Shown here one piece after another: positions 26,745 through 40,859 of a stretch of 64,000 bases of DNA (positions within the stretch are counted from its first letter, which is position 1; each line of letters starts with the position of its first letter). The notes under the pieces are model-generated. The model searched no databases. It was not told where the DNA came from and saw only the letters and a list, made by a program, of their open reading frames with translations. The DNA comes from Melieria omissa (Eukaryota > Arthropoda > Insecta > Diptera > Ulidiidae), in assembly GCA_963971225.1 (NCBI GenBank), contig OZ020267.1, positions 69,849,718 through 69,913,717 on the forward strand. Reading direction: 5' to 3'. The translations under genes and the position numbers were made by a program.

Positions 26745-29700
26745 ATGAATAATCTTAGTCCGAAGAAGGACGGCAGTCCAAATGTGGAGTTTTTCCAATC
26801 TGCTGAGACTCTGCAAGGCTTTGAAACGATTCGTCTGTGGCTGCAGAAGAATTATAAAAAAGTGAGTACAACAACGCTGCCAATAAAAATGGCGTTCCGA
26901 CCAAGAGCCAGCCGTGCAATAGACTTTATATTCATAATTTGTATGAATATTTCTAGTATTTGGCCAATAGCGCAGAACCTATAACAAAAGAGTCGCTAGC
27001 GCAACTGTTGATACAATTCCTGCAGTATGTGGAGGCCAAGTTGGGCAAAAGTTCCCCAGAGCCGCCGGCTACTAGGATTCCGGTAAGTGGCATGGCTACA
27101 GGGTGTGTGGGATGATACACTTTTTGATGTATACGCAGAAAATGTGTATTTTTGTTTATAAAATTGCTTACTAATGGTTTTTAATTTTTCATAGATGCGC
27201 TGCTTCCTGGATTTTAAACCCGGCGGCGGGCTTTGCATTATCTTCAGTACCATGTTTCGTTTTCGGGCCGAGCAGCGTGGCAAGAAATTCGATTTCTCGG
27301 TAGGCAAGAATCCGCCACGCAAGGACCCCAACATTCAGTTACTGATCGACATCGAGCAGGCGCTGGTGGAGGCCGATCTCTATCGCATACCCTACATTTA
27401 CATTCGCCCCGAGATAGGCAAAGAATTGGCTACGCGGCTGCGTGATATACTCTCAACACGTCGCGTGGAAATTATGACCGACGAGTCGGAGGCCACGCAT
27501 GTTATCTATCCTGTGGTTGATCCGCATCCCGACGAGTATGCGCGCCCGATCTTCAAGCGGGGCAATCATGTCATGCTGCATTGGTATTATTTTCCCGAAT
27601 CGTACGACTCTTGGGCAGTGAACACTTTCGATTTGCCCGACAATGTGCCAGAGAATCCGGAATCCCCCAAGGATCGATGGCTGGTGTCTGCCTCGTGGAT
27701 ACTCGATTTAGAGAATTATAATGAATGGATGGCTGAGGAAGACTACGAAGTAGACGATGCGGGAAGAAAGAAGATGCACAAGCAGCGTTTGTCCATCGAT
27801 GACATCATGGCTTTCGGGCCGGACGACAAGAAGAAAGCATCGAGTGGCGCTGGCGGTGCCAAGCAGAAACGACGCCGCTCGCCATCACCTTCTACATCGA
27901 AGCCGGGCAAACGCAAACGTTCGCCAGCGGTGTTGCACAAAAAGACTCGCAACGACGACGATGACGAGGATCTGACGCGTGACATGGATGATCCGCCAAT
28001 CGAACCCAATGTGCAGGAAGTGGTCAAGTCGAGTTCATTGCAGTCGACTGCGAGCCCAGCGCCGGGCGGAAAGTCGCGCGCAGACAATGATATGATGCCC
28101 ATTAAAGGTAAGGCGGTCAAAATACTCCAAATTTCAATTGTTTTATATTAAATTTGCTAACATTTTAGGAGGCACAATGACCGACTTGGATGATGAGATG
28201 ACCGGTGGCAGCGCCGCGCAGGCCCTTTCCACCGGGGATGGCGAGAATTCGCAAACTGGCAAGACCAGCGACAATAGCAATACGCAAGAATTTTCCTCCT
28301 CCGCCAAAGAAGACATGGAAGACAACGTCACCGAACAAACGCACCACATCATTGTGCCCTCTTACTCGGCCTGGTTTGATTACAATTCCATACATGTTAT
28401 CGAGAAGCGTGCCATGTCGGAATTTTTCAACGGCAAAAACAAGTCCAAGACACCAGAGATCTATATGGCTTACCGAAACTTCATGATTGATACTTATCGG
28501 TAAAATTTTCCCTCTTTTACCTTATTTCCGCCTTTTTGTATTGCTTTTATCGTTTGCGCTTCTTATAGTTTGAATCCCACTGAGTACTTGACAAGCACTG
28601 CATGTCGACGCAATTTAGCAGGAGATGTTTGCGCCATAATGCGCGTACATGCCTTCCTGGAGCAGTGGGGACTTATAAACTACCAGATCGATGCAGAACT
28701 GCGTCCTACGCCCATGGGTCCGCCACCTACTTCGCATTTCCACATACTGTCTGACACACCGTCGGGATTGCAGTCGTTAAATCCACAGAAAACGCCCCAG
28801 CCATCGGCAGCGAAAACTTTGCTCGATCTAGATAAGCCCAAATTAACCAAGGATGGCAAAGAAGGCTCGGTGGAGGCTGATAAGCCAGGTGTTATTCCCC
28901 TTGGCGGCTTGAATATAAAAACCGAAACTTTGGAGAATGGTACCAGCACCGGACAGCAGTTCGGTCTGAAGTTGGATCAGTATGCCAAGAAACCGGCAGC
29001 CATGAAGAATCGCACTGCTGCCAGCATGGCGCGCGAGTGGACCGACCAGGAGACGTTGCTACTACTCGAAGGCTTGGAGATGCACAAGGACGACTGGAAC
29101 AAAGTGTGTGAACACGTGGGCACACGCACACAGGACGAATGCATTCTGCACTTTCTGCGATTGCCCATTGAAGACCCCTACTTGGAGGATGACGGTGGCT
29201 TTTTAGGTCCGTTGGGCTGCCAACCTATTCCATTTAGCAAATCCGGAAATCCCATAATGTCGACGGTGGCATTTTTGGCTTCAGTGGTGGATCCACGCGT
29301 TGCTGCGGCGGCTGCCAAAGCAGCTATGGAAGAATTCGCTGCCATTAAAGTAAGGCATTCAATGGACAGGTTTGGCTTCCTTCGTGTGAGTGCTAAATTA
29401 ATTTAATTTTGATTGCAGGATGAAGTTCCCGCTACTATCATGGACAACCACATGAAGAATGTGGAGAAGGCTTCGGCTGCTGGAAAGTTTAACCCCACTT
29501 ACGGTCTGGCAAGCAGTGGCATCGCTGGCACTAGTGCCGACAAGGAAGACGAAGATCCCAATGCGCCTAGCACAGCGGGCACCACAGCAGCTGCAGGTAC
29601 GCACGATGAAGAAATGAAGGATATCTCGAAGAAAGGTAAAAGGCCGCATAATTGTACGGATGGCTGTACCTAGCCCGGCTGTGTGTGTAGTTCGAGAAGA

Positions 29701-31166
29701 ATTTTATCTATCTCTATGCCAAGATACCAAAACTTTAAGTCTTTTTTTATATCAAAAATACTTTTTTTTTATTGATATTCCTGATACTTAACCCTATCGA
29801 AATTTTGGCTTCATTGATAACAAGTGACAATTTTATTTCTTCTATATTTTCGGCTTGTGTTGTTCATCACTTCCCTTCTGCTTTCCAACGTTCTGTTCTG
29901 TCATTCGAACCCAATGCCTTTTGTCCGTGTATCCTGCATGCAAAATATGACTACACACACTCACACTCACCACGGCAGACGATAGCAAAACCAAATTCAG
30001 CGCCAATGATAAGCCAGAAAAAAGCGAATCCGATACTGAAAAAAAAAGCGATGACAATAGCAAAAGTACTGTACACAGTCTTCAATAATAATCGCTCTCC
30101 AATCACTAAACAGTTCTTTATTTTGTTTCTGTCATAGATGCTGCCGACCTCAAGGATATTAAAACGGAGGACACCAACGATACGGATGCAGCCGCTAAGG
30201 ATCCGGAAGCCGCAAAACAACAACTGATTTTCAATGAATCGAACGTGCAGACGGCCGCTGCGGCTGCACTCGCCTCAGCCGCTGTCAAAGCTAAACATCT
30301 GGCCGCACTGGAGGAACGCAAGATCAAATCACTGGTCGCGTTGTTGGTCGAAACCCAAATGAAAAAGTTGGAAATCAAACTTCGTCATTTCGAAGAACTT
30401 GAAACTACCATGGAGCGTGAGCGCGAGGGTCTGGAATATCAGCGCCAGCAACTAATCACCGAGCGCCAGCAATTCCACCTGGAACAGCTAAAAGCCGCTG
30501 AGTTCCGAGCACGTCAGCAGGCCCATCATCGTCTGCAACAGGAGCAGCAATGGCAGGGTGCCGGCGGCATAGGCAGTGGCGCTCCTGGTAGCGGTACTGG
30601 TGGCAGCGCTGCGGGCGGTACTGGTGCATCAGCTGGACCCGGTGGTCTGCCGCCCGGCCAGCCAATGGCTGCTGGCGCTGCACCAGCACCCGGTGGCTCC
30701 GTTCCGCCTAGCGCGGCGGCAACCACCGTAGGCGGGTCGCAAATGCCCACAGCCAGCCAAACTGGACCGTCGACCACAAATACAGGCAGTGCAACACAAG
30801 CAACGGCCGCACAATCAGCACACTCCACACCAGCGGGTCCTGTACAATCGGCCACCACAACACAACAGCCACCACCAACTCCAATGGGTATGCAGACACG
30901 TTAGGGCACTGTGCCAAGTCTCATGGATTTTCTTTATATGCTTATTACACTCTTACACAGACACTACACCTCCAGCCGCATCGACTGTTGCACCAGCTAT
31001 TACTGCGGAGAGTGCTAGCTCAGTGCCGCCAGCACCCGGCCAGACGTTGCTGCCGCCCTCTGCGGCGCCTGCCGGTGTACCTATCACATCAGCTGCTTCT
31101 CCTCTAATAAACGCGCCGCCCAGCATACCGCCGGCCGGTGCTCCGCCCGCAGCCCCACCATCTTAA
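26745..31166 (+). CDS. mor: moira: SWI/SNF (Brahma) complex subunit, BAF155/170 family
   Basis: Nine coding exons in frame: 26745-26861, 26957-27082, 27195-28107, 28169-28499, 28569-29349, 29419-29635, 29979-30065, 30138-30887 and 30961-31166, giving about 1175 residues (about 1146 without the 87-nt seventh exon). Conserved order: N-terminal BRCT/chromo-like module (about 80-290), basic KRKRSP region, SWIRM (about 444-540, [18 protein letters not shown]), SANT (about 650-695, [20 protein letters not shown]), a leucine-zipper coiled coil ([20 protein letters not shown]) and a Pro/Gly/Ala-rich tail. Family role: scaffold that holds together the ATP-dependent Brahma remodelling complex in the nucleus. 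Exon borders fit GT..AG; the donor after 30065 (GTACTG) is the weakest. Confidence 0.96.
29979..30065 (+). other. mor: Putative 87-nt cassette exon of moira
   Basis: Preceded by CACGGCAG and followed by GTACTG, this stretch encodes an acidic/Lys/Ser run ([18 protein letters not shown]) in the phase left by exon 6, and its length is an exact multiple of three. Such an acidic linker is normal between SANT and the zipper in this family. Because it keeps frame whether included or skipped, it could be alternatively spliced. Confidence 0.65.
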
Positions 31167-31417
31167 AGCTGCATTCCATGGCTAGCAGCTCTAAACTTCA
31201 CTTAAGATATCTCCTTACCGCTTACCACATAATACCAGACTAGATTAGTTATTATTTCTACCGATTTTTAATTTAATATTTCACATTCTGTGTGCAAATT
31301 TAGTTTCGTTGCTTGTGGTGCTGCGTTTGATTCAATTGTTTGTTGACACTTTTCCCCCCATCAACCGAAAGTAGAGAAAAGCGACTAGAGGACGTTACCA
31401 ATTTACATTTTGAATAT

Positions 31418-31423
31418 AATAAA
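31418..31423 (+). terminator. Poly(A) signal of moira
   Basis: AATAAA lies about 250 bp after the moira stop codon, on the same strand, and is the first perfect hexamer downstream. Confidence 0.6.
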
Positions 31424-32314
31424 ATTTGCCGAGAAGAATTTCTACCTGTCTGCTAACTCCAACACATTTCAAAATAGCTATTATGAGAACATTTTTTGTA
31501 TATCAATTTAGAATATGAAAAATGTGCTGTTGCTGCTTGCACAAATTTGATTTCTCAATGATGGCTGCAACAAAGTGCTCTATTAAGTCGCTCTTTGAAA
31601 TGGAGGCTTCATCGATCCCTCTGCTCACCAACCATTTGAAGAGTACACTCGTTGCGCCTTGAGTCCAGTTGCATTTGCAAATTTTAAATTTATTTTTTCA
31701 TTTTCTCAATTGCATATTAAAAATCTATTGTTCATTTTAATTTATGCTATCTTTTTAGCTATAAGAGTTCATATTTAGTGCAGACACAAAATGCATAATG
31801 TAATCAAGTACACCCAATAAAGCATAATTCAATTACATACTTAATGTAAGTGGAGACAATTGTGTAACTTTATTTCTGTTGTCATTTGAAGCAGTAATTT
31901 CAAATCAATATGTATGTATACATATGTCTAAACAATGAAATTATCTCCTATCAAATACAACGACATTAACTTTCAGACTTCCATATAGAATATTCTTATA
32001 TACATATATCAAAGCTCAGTTTGCCCAGCGTGAGCTCACAACTGCAGCAAATTGACCTGTGCTGTTTTTGCTATGAGTTAACATCACACAACGATCACAA
32101 AAAGAGAACGGGAGATATGAAGTGAGAGAATTCTTATCAGACTCAGCGCCGCTGAAACTGTTAGAGAATAGCGCTATCGGCTCTTGAGGGTCGGCTCATT
32201 CAAATGTTAGTTGCCAGTTGAGGCGGTTGCTGCAAATTTTCAGTGATTTCCACCGTGTACGCCATAGTTGAGAAGAAGAAGCAACAGTTTGCAGGAAAGA
32301 AAAATTGTATAAAA
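31424..32314. other. Intergenic moira-Fdh, Fdh promoter side
   Basis: AT-rich with no supported gene. The last few hundred bases must include the Fdh promoter and 5' UTR, but no clear TATA box or initiator can be singled out. Confidence 0.4.
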
Positions 32315-33674
<1,360 letters not shown>

Positions 33675-33722
33675 GCGGTAGTGTGATCAGCACTAAAATG
33701 CATTTTATAGAAATATATTAAA

Positions 33723-34581
33723 GAAACAATTTTCACAAGCATGTTGCACAAACTGTTCTTTATGCTTATCCGGGTTTATTGGTCGACTAGGAATGCTGCG
33801 TGCACTATGTGCTTATCAGTTTATAGAAGCCCAATATAGCTTCAAGACGGATTGTTTTTATTTAGTACAGTTCGCTTTCGGGAGGTGTGCAAATGTAGCG
33901 TACAGATAATGCTCGGTTGTGGTAGATAATTTCTGAAATGTAACAGCAAATTATAAAACCCGAAACTCATTCTTAATATTTTAGAAGAAATCTTCGCACG
34001 GTTATAGTAAATAGTGAGTTCAGGCATTTGTATGATTGAAGTGATCAGAAGCCGGTGTTAAGCACATTTCAATTTCAAAAGCAACAACACCAGTTGAAAC
34101 AAAAAACCTCAAAAACATTTACGAGAGGGTCATGCCAATTCGAATAAATAGGCGTTTACTTGAGAATTGTGATAACAGCTTTCAACATGAAATTTTTTCT
34201 AATGAGTAATGCGAAAAATTATATATAAGAGTTTAGGTTCCGCTCCAATAAAATCGCATATTTACTTAAGTGTGTATGGGTGTACGTAGGTATATTCATT
34301 CAAAAACCAATTTCACACTTTACTAAAACTAATATCTGTTGAGCTTTTAATAACATATATAATACGTTGAGAAAACGTACTTTGGCCAAGCAAAAATATT
34401 AGCAATAATATTACAAATTTAATTTAAAAAACCCTACCATTTACAATATAGAGAGTAAAACTTCAGTCTGATTGTAGGAATGCGTGCAGCCACGCTGCAT
34501 GCAGTTAGCCACCCACCACCTAACCTTGCGGTGAACGCTTCCACGCCCAACCTGTGCAAATTTGGAAGTCTGTTTCACATC
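33723..34581. other. Convergent intergenic region Fdh-Seipin
   Basis: Both genes point into this stretch, so it holds their 3' UTRs. It is AT-rich with no supported coding frame. Confidence 0.5.
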
Positions 34582-35836
34582 CTAAAAGGATTCGCCTGCT
34601 TTGCGTTGCTCCTCGTTTTCCTTGTGCTTGCTGACCAAGAGCTCCTCCTTGCTGCCGCTGCCGCTCTCACTGCTAACACTGTCACCACCTCCGCCAATGT
34701 CTTCGATTTCCGAGCTGTTTGATTTCTCATCTAGGAAACTCAAATCCTCATCGTCGCGGAAGCTGCTCGTTGACTCGATTGCCTTGCTGGCCTTGCTCTG
34801 TATGGTGTCGGTAATGCGGCCATACTTCTTGCGCAAATTCCGCAGCCACGTGGTATCCGACCAGTGATACCAGCTCAACAGAAAGACCACAAGTATGAAG
34901 AACAAATTCGTGCTGATTGCTGAAACGAAAGAACAAATACGCACATACAATATAGGAACCTAGTTCGCTTTGGCGGCGACAGGCATTGCTCACCCACAAT
35001 CGCCGACAGCACCGGCCAGTTGAACATAATGTAGCGCAGGCCCGTGAAGTCGGCTACAATATGCAGTGATACCGTGTAGAACTGTATGCGCTGTGACTGT
35101 ATCTCCACATATACGTCGGTGATGGGATGCTGCCGCTCTTCCAGATAGTGCGAGAATATCTCCACCGGCACGCTCTGGAACTCCTCCTTCAGGCCCAGGA
35201 CGAAGAGCGGACTCAGTGCCCATGTGGTAATGGTGCGTATAAGTGGAGAGCGGTAGCGCATCATGGCCGAGCGGCAGGAATGGCCACGAAGTCGTGACTC
35301 GTGGTCGCGCATTTCCGCGCACACCATAAACATACCCAACTCCAGATTCTGCGGCGACTCGGGCATTTCAATTTGCACCATTACACGATATGCCTGACCG
35401 ACCATCAGCAGCTGCTGCTTGCGCGTCAGCGAGACGTGAGCGTGAGGAAATGTGCACGGCGCACTTGTGTCCGGGCAGGTTCTATTAATATGGAAATAGT
35501 AGCAATTGAGATAATGATGAAAACGAAAGCGTTTGGTAGTTGCGGCACTTACTTGAACTGCATGTATACGGGTCGCGTGTGCGAAATGGCCGGCATGTAG
35601 GTATAGTAGAAGGCGACGTACATAAATACCGCTATCCAGATGATCAGCACCACTGCAAAGGCGATCAAACCGAGCCGCAGCACCAGTTCCTTTAGCGAGC
35701 CTACCTTCTCGTCCGCTTTGCTCTTTAGCTGGTCATACACGTTGTTGCCTACCCTCAGTGCGGGACGCACAAAAAAACGTCGCCCCACACCAAGGGGATC
35801 TATGCAGAAGATAATGAAACGGAGCAGGAAATTCAT
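34582..35836 (-). CDS. Seipin: Seipin: ER lipid-droplet assembly protein
   Basis: Three exons (35836-35553, 35481-34994, 34919-34582) encode about 369 residues. I chose the ATG at 35836 (MNFLLRF) over an in-frame ATG 21 bp upstream because the family starts with this short amphipathic segment; the choice is not certain. Two membrane segments flank the conserved lumenal domain: LIAFAVVLIIWIAVFMYVAF near residues 62-85 and LFFILVVFLLSWYH near 263. The lumenal part shows LTRKQQLLMVGQAYRVMVQI and ESPQNLELGMFMV, typical of seipin. The C-terminal tail is acidic and Ser-rich. Family role: oligomeric ring in the ER membrane at lipid-droplet contact sites. No break was seen. Confidence 0.94.
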
Positions 35837-36690
35837 TGTAGTGATGTTGCACAGCAAGTTGTCTGACCACTAAACAGTTGCTAATGCTACGCAGGTTGTA
35901 TTTCCTTCCTGAAGCAGTCCGATGTTTATGTGATTTCGTTGTTGTAGATTATGGTGGTGCAATGCTATTAAAGCTTATCAATTTTGGGCTGTTTTTATCA
36001 GTTGCCCCGTTACGACCTTTTCTCCTCCACTCGCACACACGTTCTGCCAGCCCGTCTGGTGGTAAGTGCAAGCAGCTGCGTTCAAAATGGAATTTGATAC
36101 ACTACGCCAGCTCCAAAGTTCATTGCCAAGCGGTACCAGCTGTTAACTCATTTATTATTATTATTTCTTTTCCTTATCACTGATTTCAGATATAGCGGAA
36201 ATGGGGCAGTTCAAATCTGCATTGACACTGACTGAGCGGTCTACTGTGAACAGCGAGCAAGCGAGAGCAAAACATAGTGGAGCGGCGAGCAAAGCGACGA
36301 AAACAAATCAACGCTTTTGAATCGAAGCGCACATAGTGACGAGCAAAGCGAAGAAAGCTGAAAAGAGCAAAGCGACGAGTTCAAAATATTTTGTTTTCGT
36401 CGCTTTGCCCTATTTAAAAATCGAAAATTTCTGTTTCGAAAAATCTTGTGTGCACGAAAAACATGAATGTGGAAGCATTAATAAGCGTTACTTTTGCAAA
36501 AAAGGCCTTATGGGATCAGAAAGATCCCATGCACCACAACGGTCACGTCCTGGACAAGCAATGGGATGAAGTTGCAGCAGAAATGCAAACAACACGTAAG
36601 TAGCAACAATATTTATATTTTTGCGTTAGATAGTAGTGTTCATCCTTTGATCACCAGCGATTTACACTATTCACATAACACCAACATTGT
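35837..36690. other. Upstream flank of Seipin
   Basis: No supported gene. Positions 36228-36380 contain degenerate repeats of GAGCAAAGCGACGA, and a hairpin TGGGATC-AGAAA-GATCCCA sits near 36509-36527. A 77-residue Lys/Ser-rich open frame across the repeats is an artefact of them. Confidence 0.4.
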
Positions 36691-36936
36691 GGCTAGCCTT
36701 TTATATCTGTTCGGTGAACTAGAGCATTTGAATTATAGTAGGTAGTATTCACTATTAGAAGAGAAATTTTAAATTTTTAGTCGTCTGAGTTGGCTATTTC
36801 CTAAGTAATTAATATTTAAAAATCACAAAAATCGGATTTCAATTTAACACTTCTTCTTCCACTCCATACAACTGGCACTCACAATAGCAAAAAAGCTAAA
36901 GAAAAATCGACAGTATTGCCATATTGAAGTTTTTAA

Positions 36937-39510
36937 TCTTATATATAAAAAAAACTTAACCTTCTGTTACGTGCCAGTGTTTGCGGAAACGGCTCATTCT
37001 TTCGGGAAAATTTTTTTTGGGTGCGATAGAAGATGTCAATGCGGTGGTTTATAGCGATATTACATGTTTGTACGGCAGGTGGGCGTGGTACCTCCCATAC
37101 AACCTAAATTTTTAATATGGTATATCTTCGGAATTATAAGTCGGAAAACATTGAAATTTAGTACAGTCTCATGGCATAAGCGTGTCATTGCACCGGTAAA
37201 ATTTAATGGGCGTTGGACAAAGGGCGTGGCACTTTTTAAATTCCGGTGTTACTTTTGAACTATAGCAGTCACATCAATGACATTCGGTACAAACTAACGA
37301 TTCGGTCGGGTCCCTCGATGAGGGGAATAGGATGGATTTTGGACAAGGGGGCGTGGCACCGCCCATACAATTTAACTTTTTAACATAGAAAATCTTCGGA
37401 ATTATAATTCGGATAGCATTGAAAGTTGGTGTACCGTCATCTCATAGAAGTGTGTTCCTATTGTTAAAATTTAATGGGCGTTGGACAAGAGGCGTGGCAC
37501 TTTTTTAAGTCCGGTGTTACTTTTGAACTATAGCAGTCACATCAATGACACTCAGTACAAAGTTACCATTTGGTCGTGTCCTTCAACAGGGGAAATGGGG
37601 TGGGTTTTGAACAAGGGGGCGTGGCACCGCCCATACAACTCAATTTTTAAATATGGAATATCTTCGAAATGATAAGTCGGACAGCATTGAAATTTGATAC
37701 AGTGTCATGGCGTAGACGTGTCGTTCGACCGGTAAAATTTACTGGGCGTTGGACAAGGGGCGTGGCACTTTTTAAAATCCGGTGTAACTTTGGAACTAGA
37801 GCGTTCACATCAATGACACTCGGTACAAACTTACGGTTTGGTCATGTCCTTCGGCAGGGGGAATAGGGTGTATTTTGGACAAGGGGGCGTGGCACCGCCA
37901 ATACAATTCAATTCTTTAACATGGAATATCTTCGGAATCCTAAGTCACACAGCATTGAAATTCGGTACAGCGTCATGGCGTAGACGTGTGATTCCACCGG
38001 CAGTATTGTATGGGCATTGGAAAAAGGGCGTGGCACTTTTTAAATGGTGAAACTTTGAAACTATAGCGTTCACTTAAATGACACTCGCTACAAACTTATT
38101 ATTAGTTGTGTCCTCCGACAGGGGGAATAGGGTGGGTGTTTGACAAGGGGGCGTGGCACCGCCCATACAACTACATTCTTTAATGTGGAATAGCTTCGGA
38201 ATTATAAGTCGCTCAGCATTGAAATTTTGTACAACATCATGGTGTAGACATATTATTTCACAGATTGTATTGTATGGGCGTTGGACAAGGGGCGTGGCAC
38301 TTTATAAATTCCGGTGTAACTTTGAAACTATAGCATTCACATCAATGATACTCGGTATCAAGTTATGATTTAGCCGTGTCCTTCGGCAGGGGGAATAAGG
38401 TAGATTCTGGACAAGAGGCGTGGCACCGCCCATACAACTCAACTCTTTAATAAGGAATCTCCTCGGAATCGTTAGCTGCACAGCATTGAAAGTTGGTGTA
38501 CCGTCGTCTCATAGATTTGTCATTCTACTAATGAGCTTTGATGGGCGTTTGAAAAGGGGTGTGGCATATTTTTTATGACCCAACATTTCAGCAGAACTCT
38601 AAGTCGCAAATCAATGAAAGTTCGTACAAACTGTCCACTTAGTAGCACAACTCGACTAGACGAAAGTTGTGCGCATTGGACAAAGGGGCGTGGTACCGTC
38701 TCCATTTTTTTATACATAGATTGTTTATCCTGACTGACTGACTGGTTGATTGATTGATTGATTTATTATCGAAACGATCTCCGAAACGAACCGATGGGCC
38801 TATTGACTTCAACAATTGTAAAAATAATTGAAATAAATAAAGTTAGGCACGTGTTTCTCATTATTTTTAAAATCGAAATCTAACTGAATCAACAACAGGT
38901 TAAAAGTATGTATGGAGAAACAACTTTTTTGAGTGTTTTAACTTCAAACTTGGGGAAAGTACTTTAAATGTTAAATAACTCGATACGTGCTTTTCATTTT
39001 ACCGAATATTAAAATCGGACGGGGTCAGCGACGGGTTAAAAGTTTGTATGGAGTAACTGTGAAAAATATGAATTAATGGGCACATTGACATCAAACTTAG
39101 TGAAAGTACTCTTAGCGAGAAATAATGTTTCACTTTTTTGAAAGTCAAAATCTGACGGGGTCATCAATGGGTATTTGTATGGAGAAACAAGATTTATTGG
39201 CCGTTCTGACTTCAAACTTATCAAAAGCACTTCATTCGGGAAATAATAACAAGGTGCTTTTAATTTTTTGAAAACCGAAACTCGAAGAATCGAAATCTGG
39301 TAAACCAAGGGTTAAGCATTTGCTTGGAGTAAATACGAAAACACATAATTGAATGGGCCTTCTGACTTCAAAATTTTGAAAACACCCGAAATCAAAGATA
39401 GTTAGAAACATGTTTTTTTTTAATCAAAATCTGATGGGCTCAACAATGGATAAGAATTCGTATATGGGGAAACAGGAGAGCTTGCGTGCAAAGCCACAGG
39501 GCCCAGCTAG
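36937..39510 (+). mobile_element. Non-autonomous Helitron
   Basis: It starts TCTTATATATAAAAAAAACT directly after an A (36936) and ends CAGCTAG directly before a T (39511): TC 5' end, CTAG 3' end and insertion between A and T, all Helitron rules. A short hairpin GCTTGC-GT-GCAAAGC lies about 12 bp before CTAG. The 2574 bp encode no Rep/helicase. The left two thirds is a tandem array; the right third contains GACTGACTGACTGG and several diverged phrases of the type TCTGACTTCAAACTT. Confidence 0.85.
37080..38710 (+). repeat. Tandem repeat of about 268 bp inside the Helitron
   Basis: The phrase GGCGTGGCACCGCCCATACA, or close variants, recurs at about 37085, 37352, 37620, 37888, 38152 and 38420, so the unit is about 268 bp with at least six copies; each unit also carries a GGGCGTTGGACAAGGGGCGT block. 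The copies differ by many point changes, so the array is not recent. Confidence 0.85.
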
Positions 39511-40859
39511 TTTCAGTATAAATGTACATTTAATTTGAGTTTAGCCACATTTAAGCAATTCAACATGTTTATAAAATTTAATTATTATTGTACACGTTGT
39601 ATTTATTTTGATTTAAGGCTGCCGACATAATTCCAACGAAGGCCGGTAACACTTTACTGATTCTCCGGCCCTATTTGCTCCTATCAGGGTTAGTTTTCAA
39701 GCAGCTCGGCCGAAGGCCAGCCACACAAAAAGAATTTGTATGCTGAAGTACTGTAAATGTTTTACTGAATCTGAAGCCCTATTTGCACTTAAGAGGGTTA
39801 TAACCCCTCATCCCATCCCATCCTTTTCCACCAAACAACTTCCACCAACCTTCCACCAACCTTCCACCAACAGCTTCGAAGGTAAAAATCAAAAAATGTA
39901 TTTAAAAAAAAACTATACATTACCGATGATTTTCCTTTCAAGGGGGTATTAGGGGGGACACCCCCACCGAATATTATTCCCCTCCTCAACCGAACTGATA
40001 GAGTTCTTCCTTGTGAACAATATACAAGAATTAATACGAACATTAACAATAAACAAACATTGAATCAGACAGCAGATGATTATTACCACAAATTTAACCT
40101 CCCAAATTGACAAGTTGACTGGTCGCGAGTTTTTGAATCGACCGCACTTGATACAATTTTGTTTATAATTTGCCTTTTTAAAGTTATCATGTTAATGGAA
40201 ATAAATTTCGAACTTTTTGTAATCGAAGATAATACATAGTTATAATTACAAAAAGTATAATAATTTACATTTACTACACTTTATCAAGGGGTTTATGCTT
40301 ATTTCCAATAACGATTCGTCGTTTGATAAGTCTAGGACTAGTAGGATTACAAGCAACAACAAAATGCCAATAGTAGGCATAGGCACGCAGATAGTAGCAC
40401 AGAATAAACAGTATACAGAATGCGCATGTCGACCCACGAAGCAATCTGAATTTCGGGTGCGGACCGAAAGCAGCAGGGGTGAGGTAACAGAGTTTGGTGA
40501 ACAGAACTTTTGTTTCTGTTAATTTGTCGTGTGACGATGATCTCTGTTATTTTCAACTTCGCTAGGTGCCGAGCAGTGCACAGCGGGCTCGTGCGCTCGA
40601 AGCAGGCCGTAGAAGTTATTGTTATTTTCCACGAAGCGAACGGCGCCGTGCTGTTGTTGTTGTTGTTGCGCTGATCAGCGATTGAAAATTTAAATTTTCG
40701 TTTCTGGCTGGCTTTTGCCGATTGCCGGCGACGCGTTGGTTGCAGAACAATTGCTTGTTTCATGTTATTATGCGATTGGCTTTCTGCGTGAACGGATATT
40801 CATACTCTTATGAGCATTTAAAACCAAAGGTTTCGCTATTTCGGTCGTTACTAGTGGGA

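Larger units (their letters stand above)
36691..40010. mobile_element. TIR repeat family R, copy A, interrupted by a Helitron
   Basis: Begins GGCTAGCCTTTTATATCTGT and ends ACCGAACTGATAGAGTTCTTCC, which are imperfect inverted ends. The left part (36691-36936) matches 49355-49600 and the right part (about 39620-40010) matches about 49600-50412 of copy B, in the same order; the Helitron 36937-39510 splits it. This copy has a single GGCCGAAGGCC hairpin unit where copy B has five. No 8-bp duplication is evident at this copy. Confidence 0.7.

Noticed and set aside
36336..36569. Lys/Ser-rich open frame upstream of the Helitron
   Set aside because: Translation of degenerate GAGCAAAGCGACGA repeats.
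37080..38710. CRISPR-like spaced repeats
   Set aside because: Units are about 268 bp and diverged throughout, in a eukaryotic Helitron; no short direct repeats with unique spacers.
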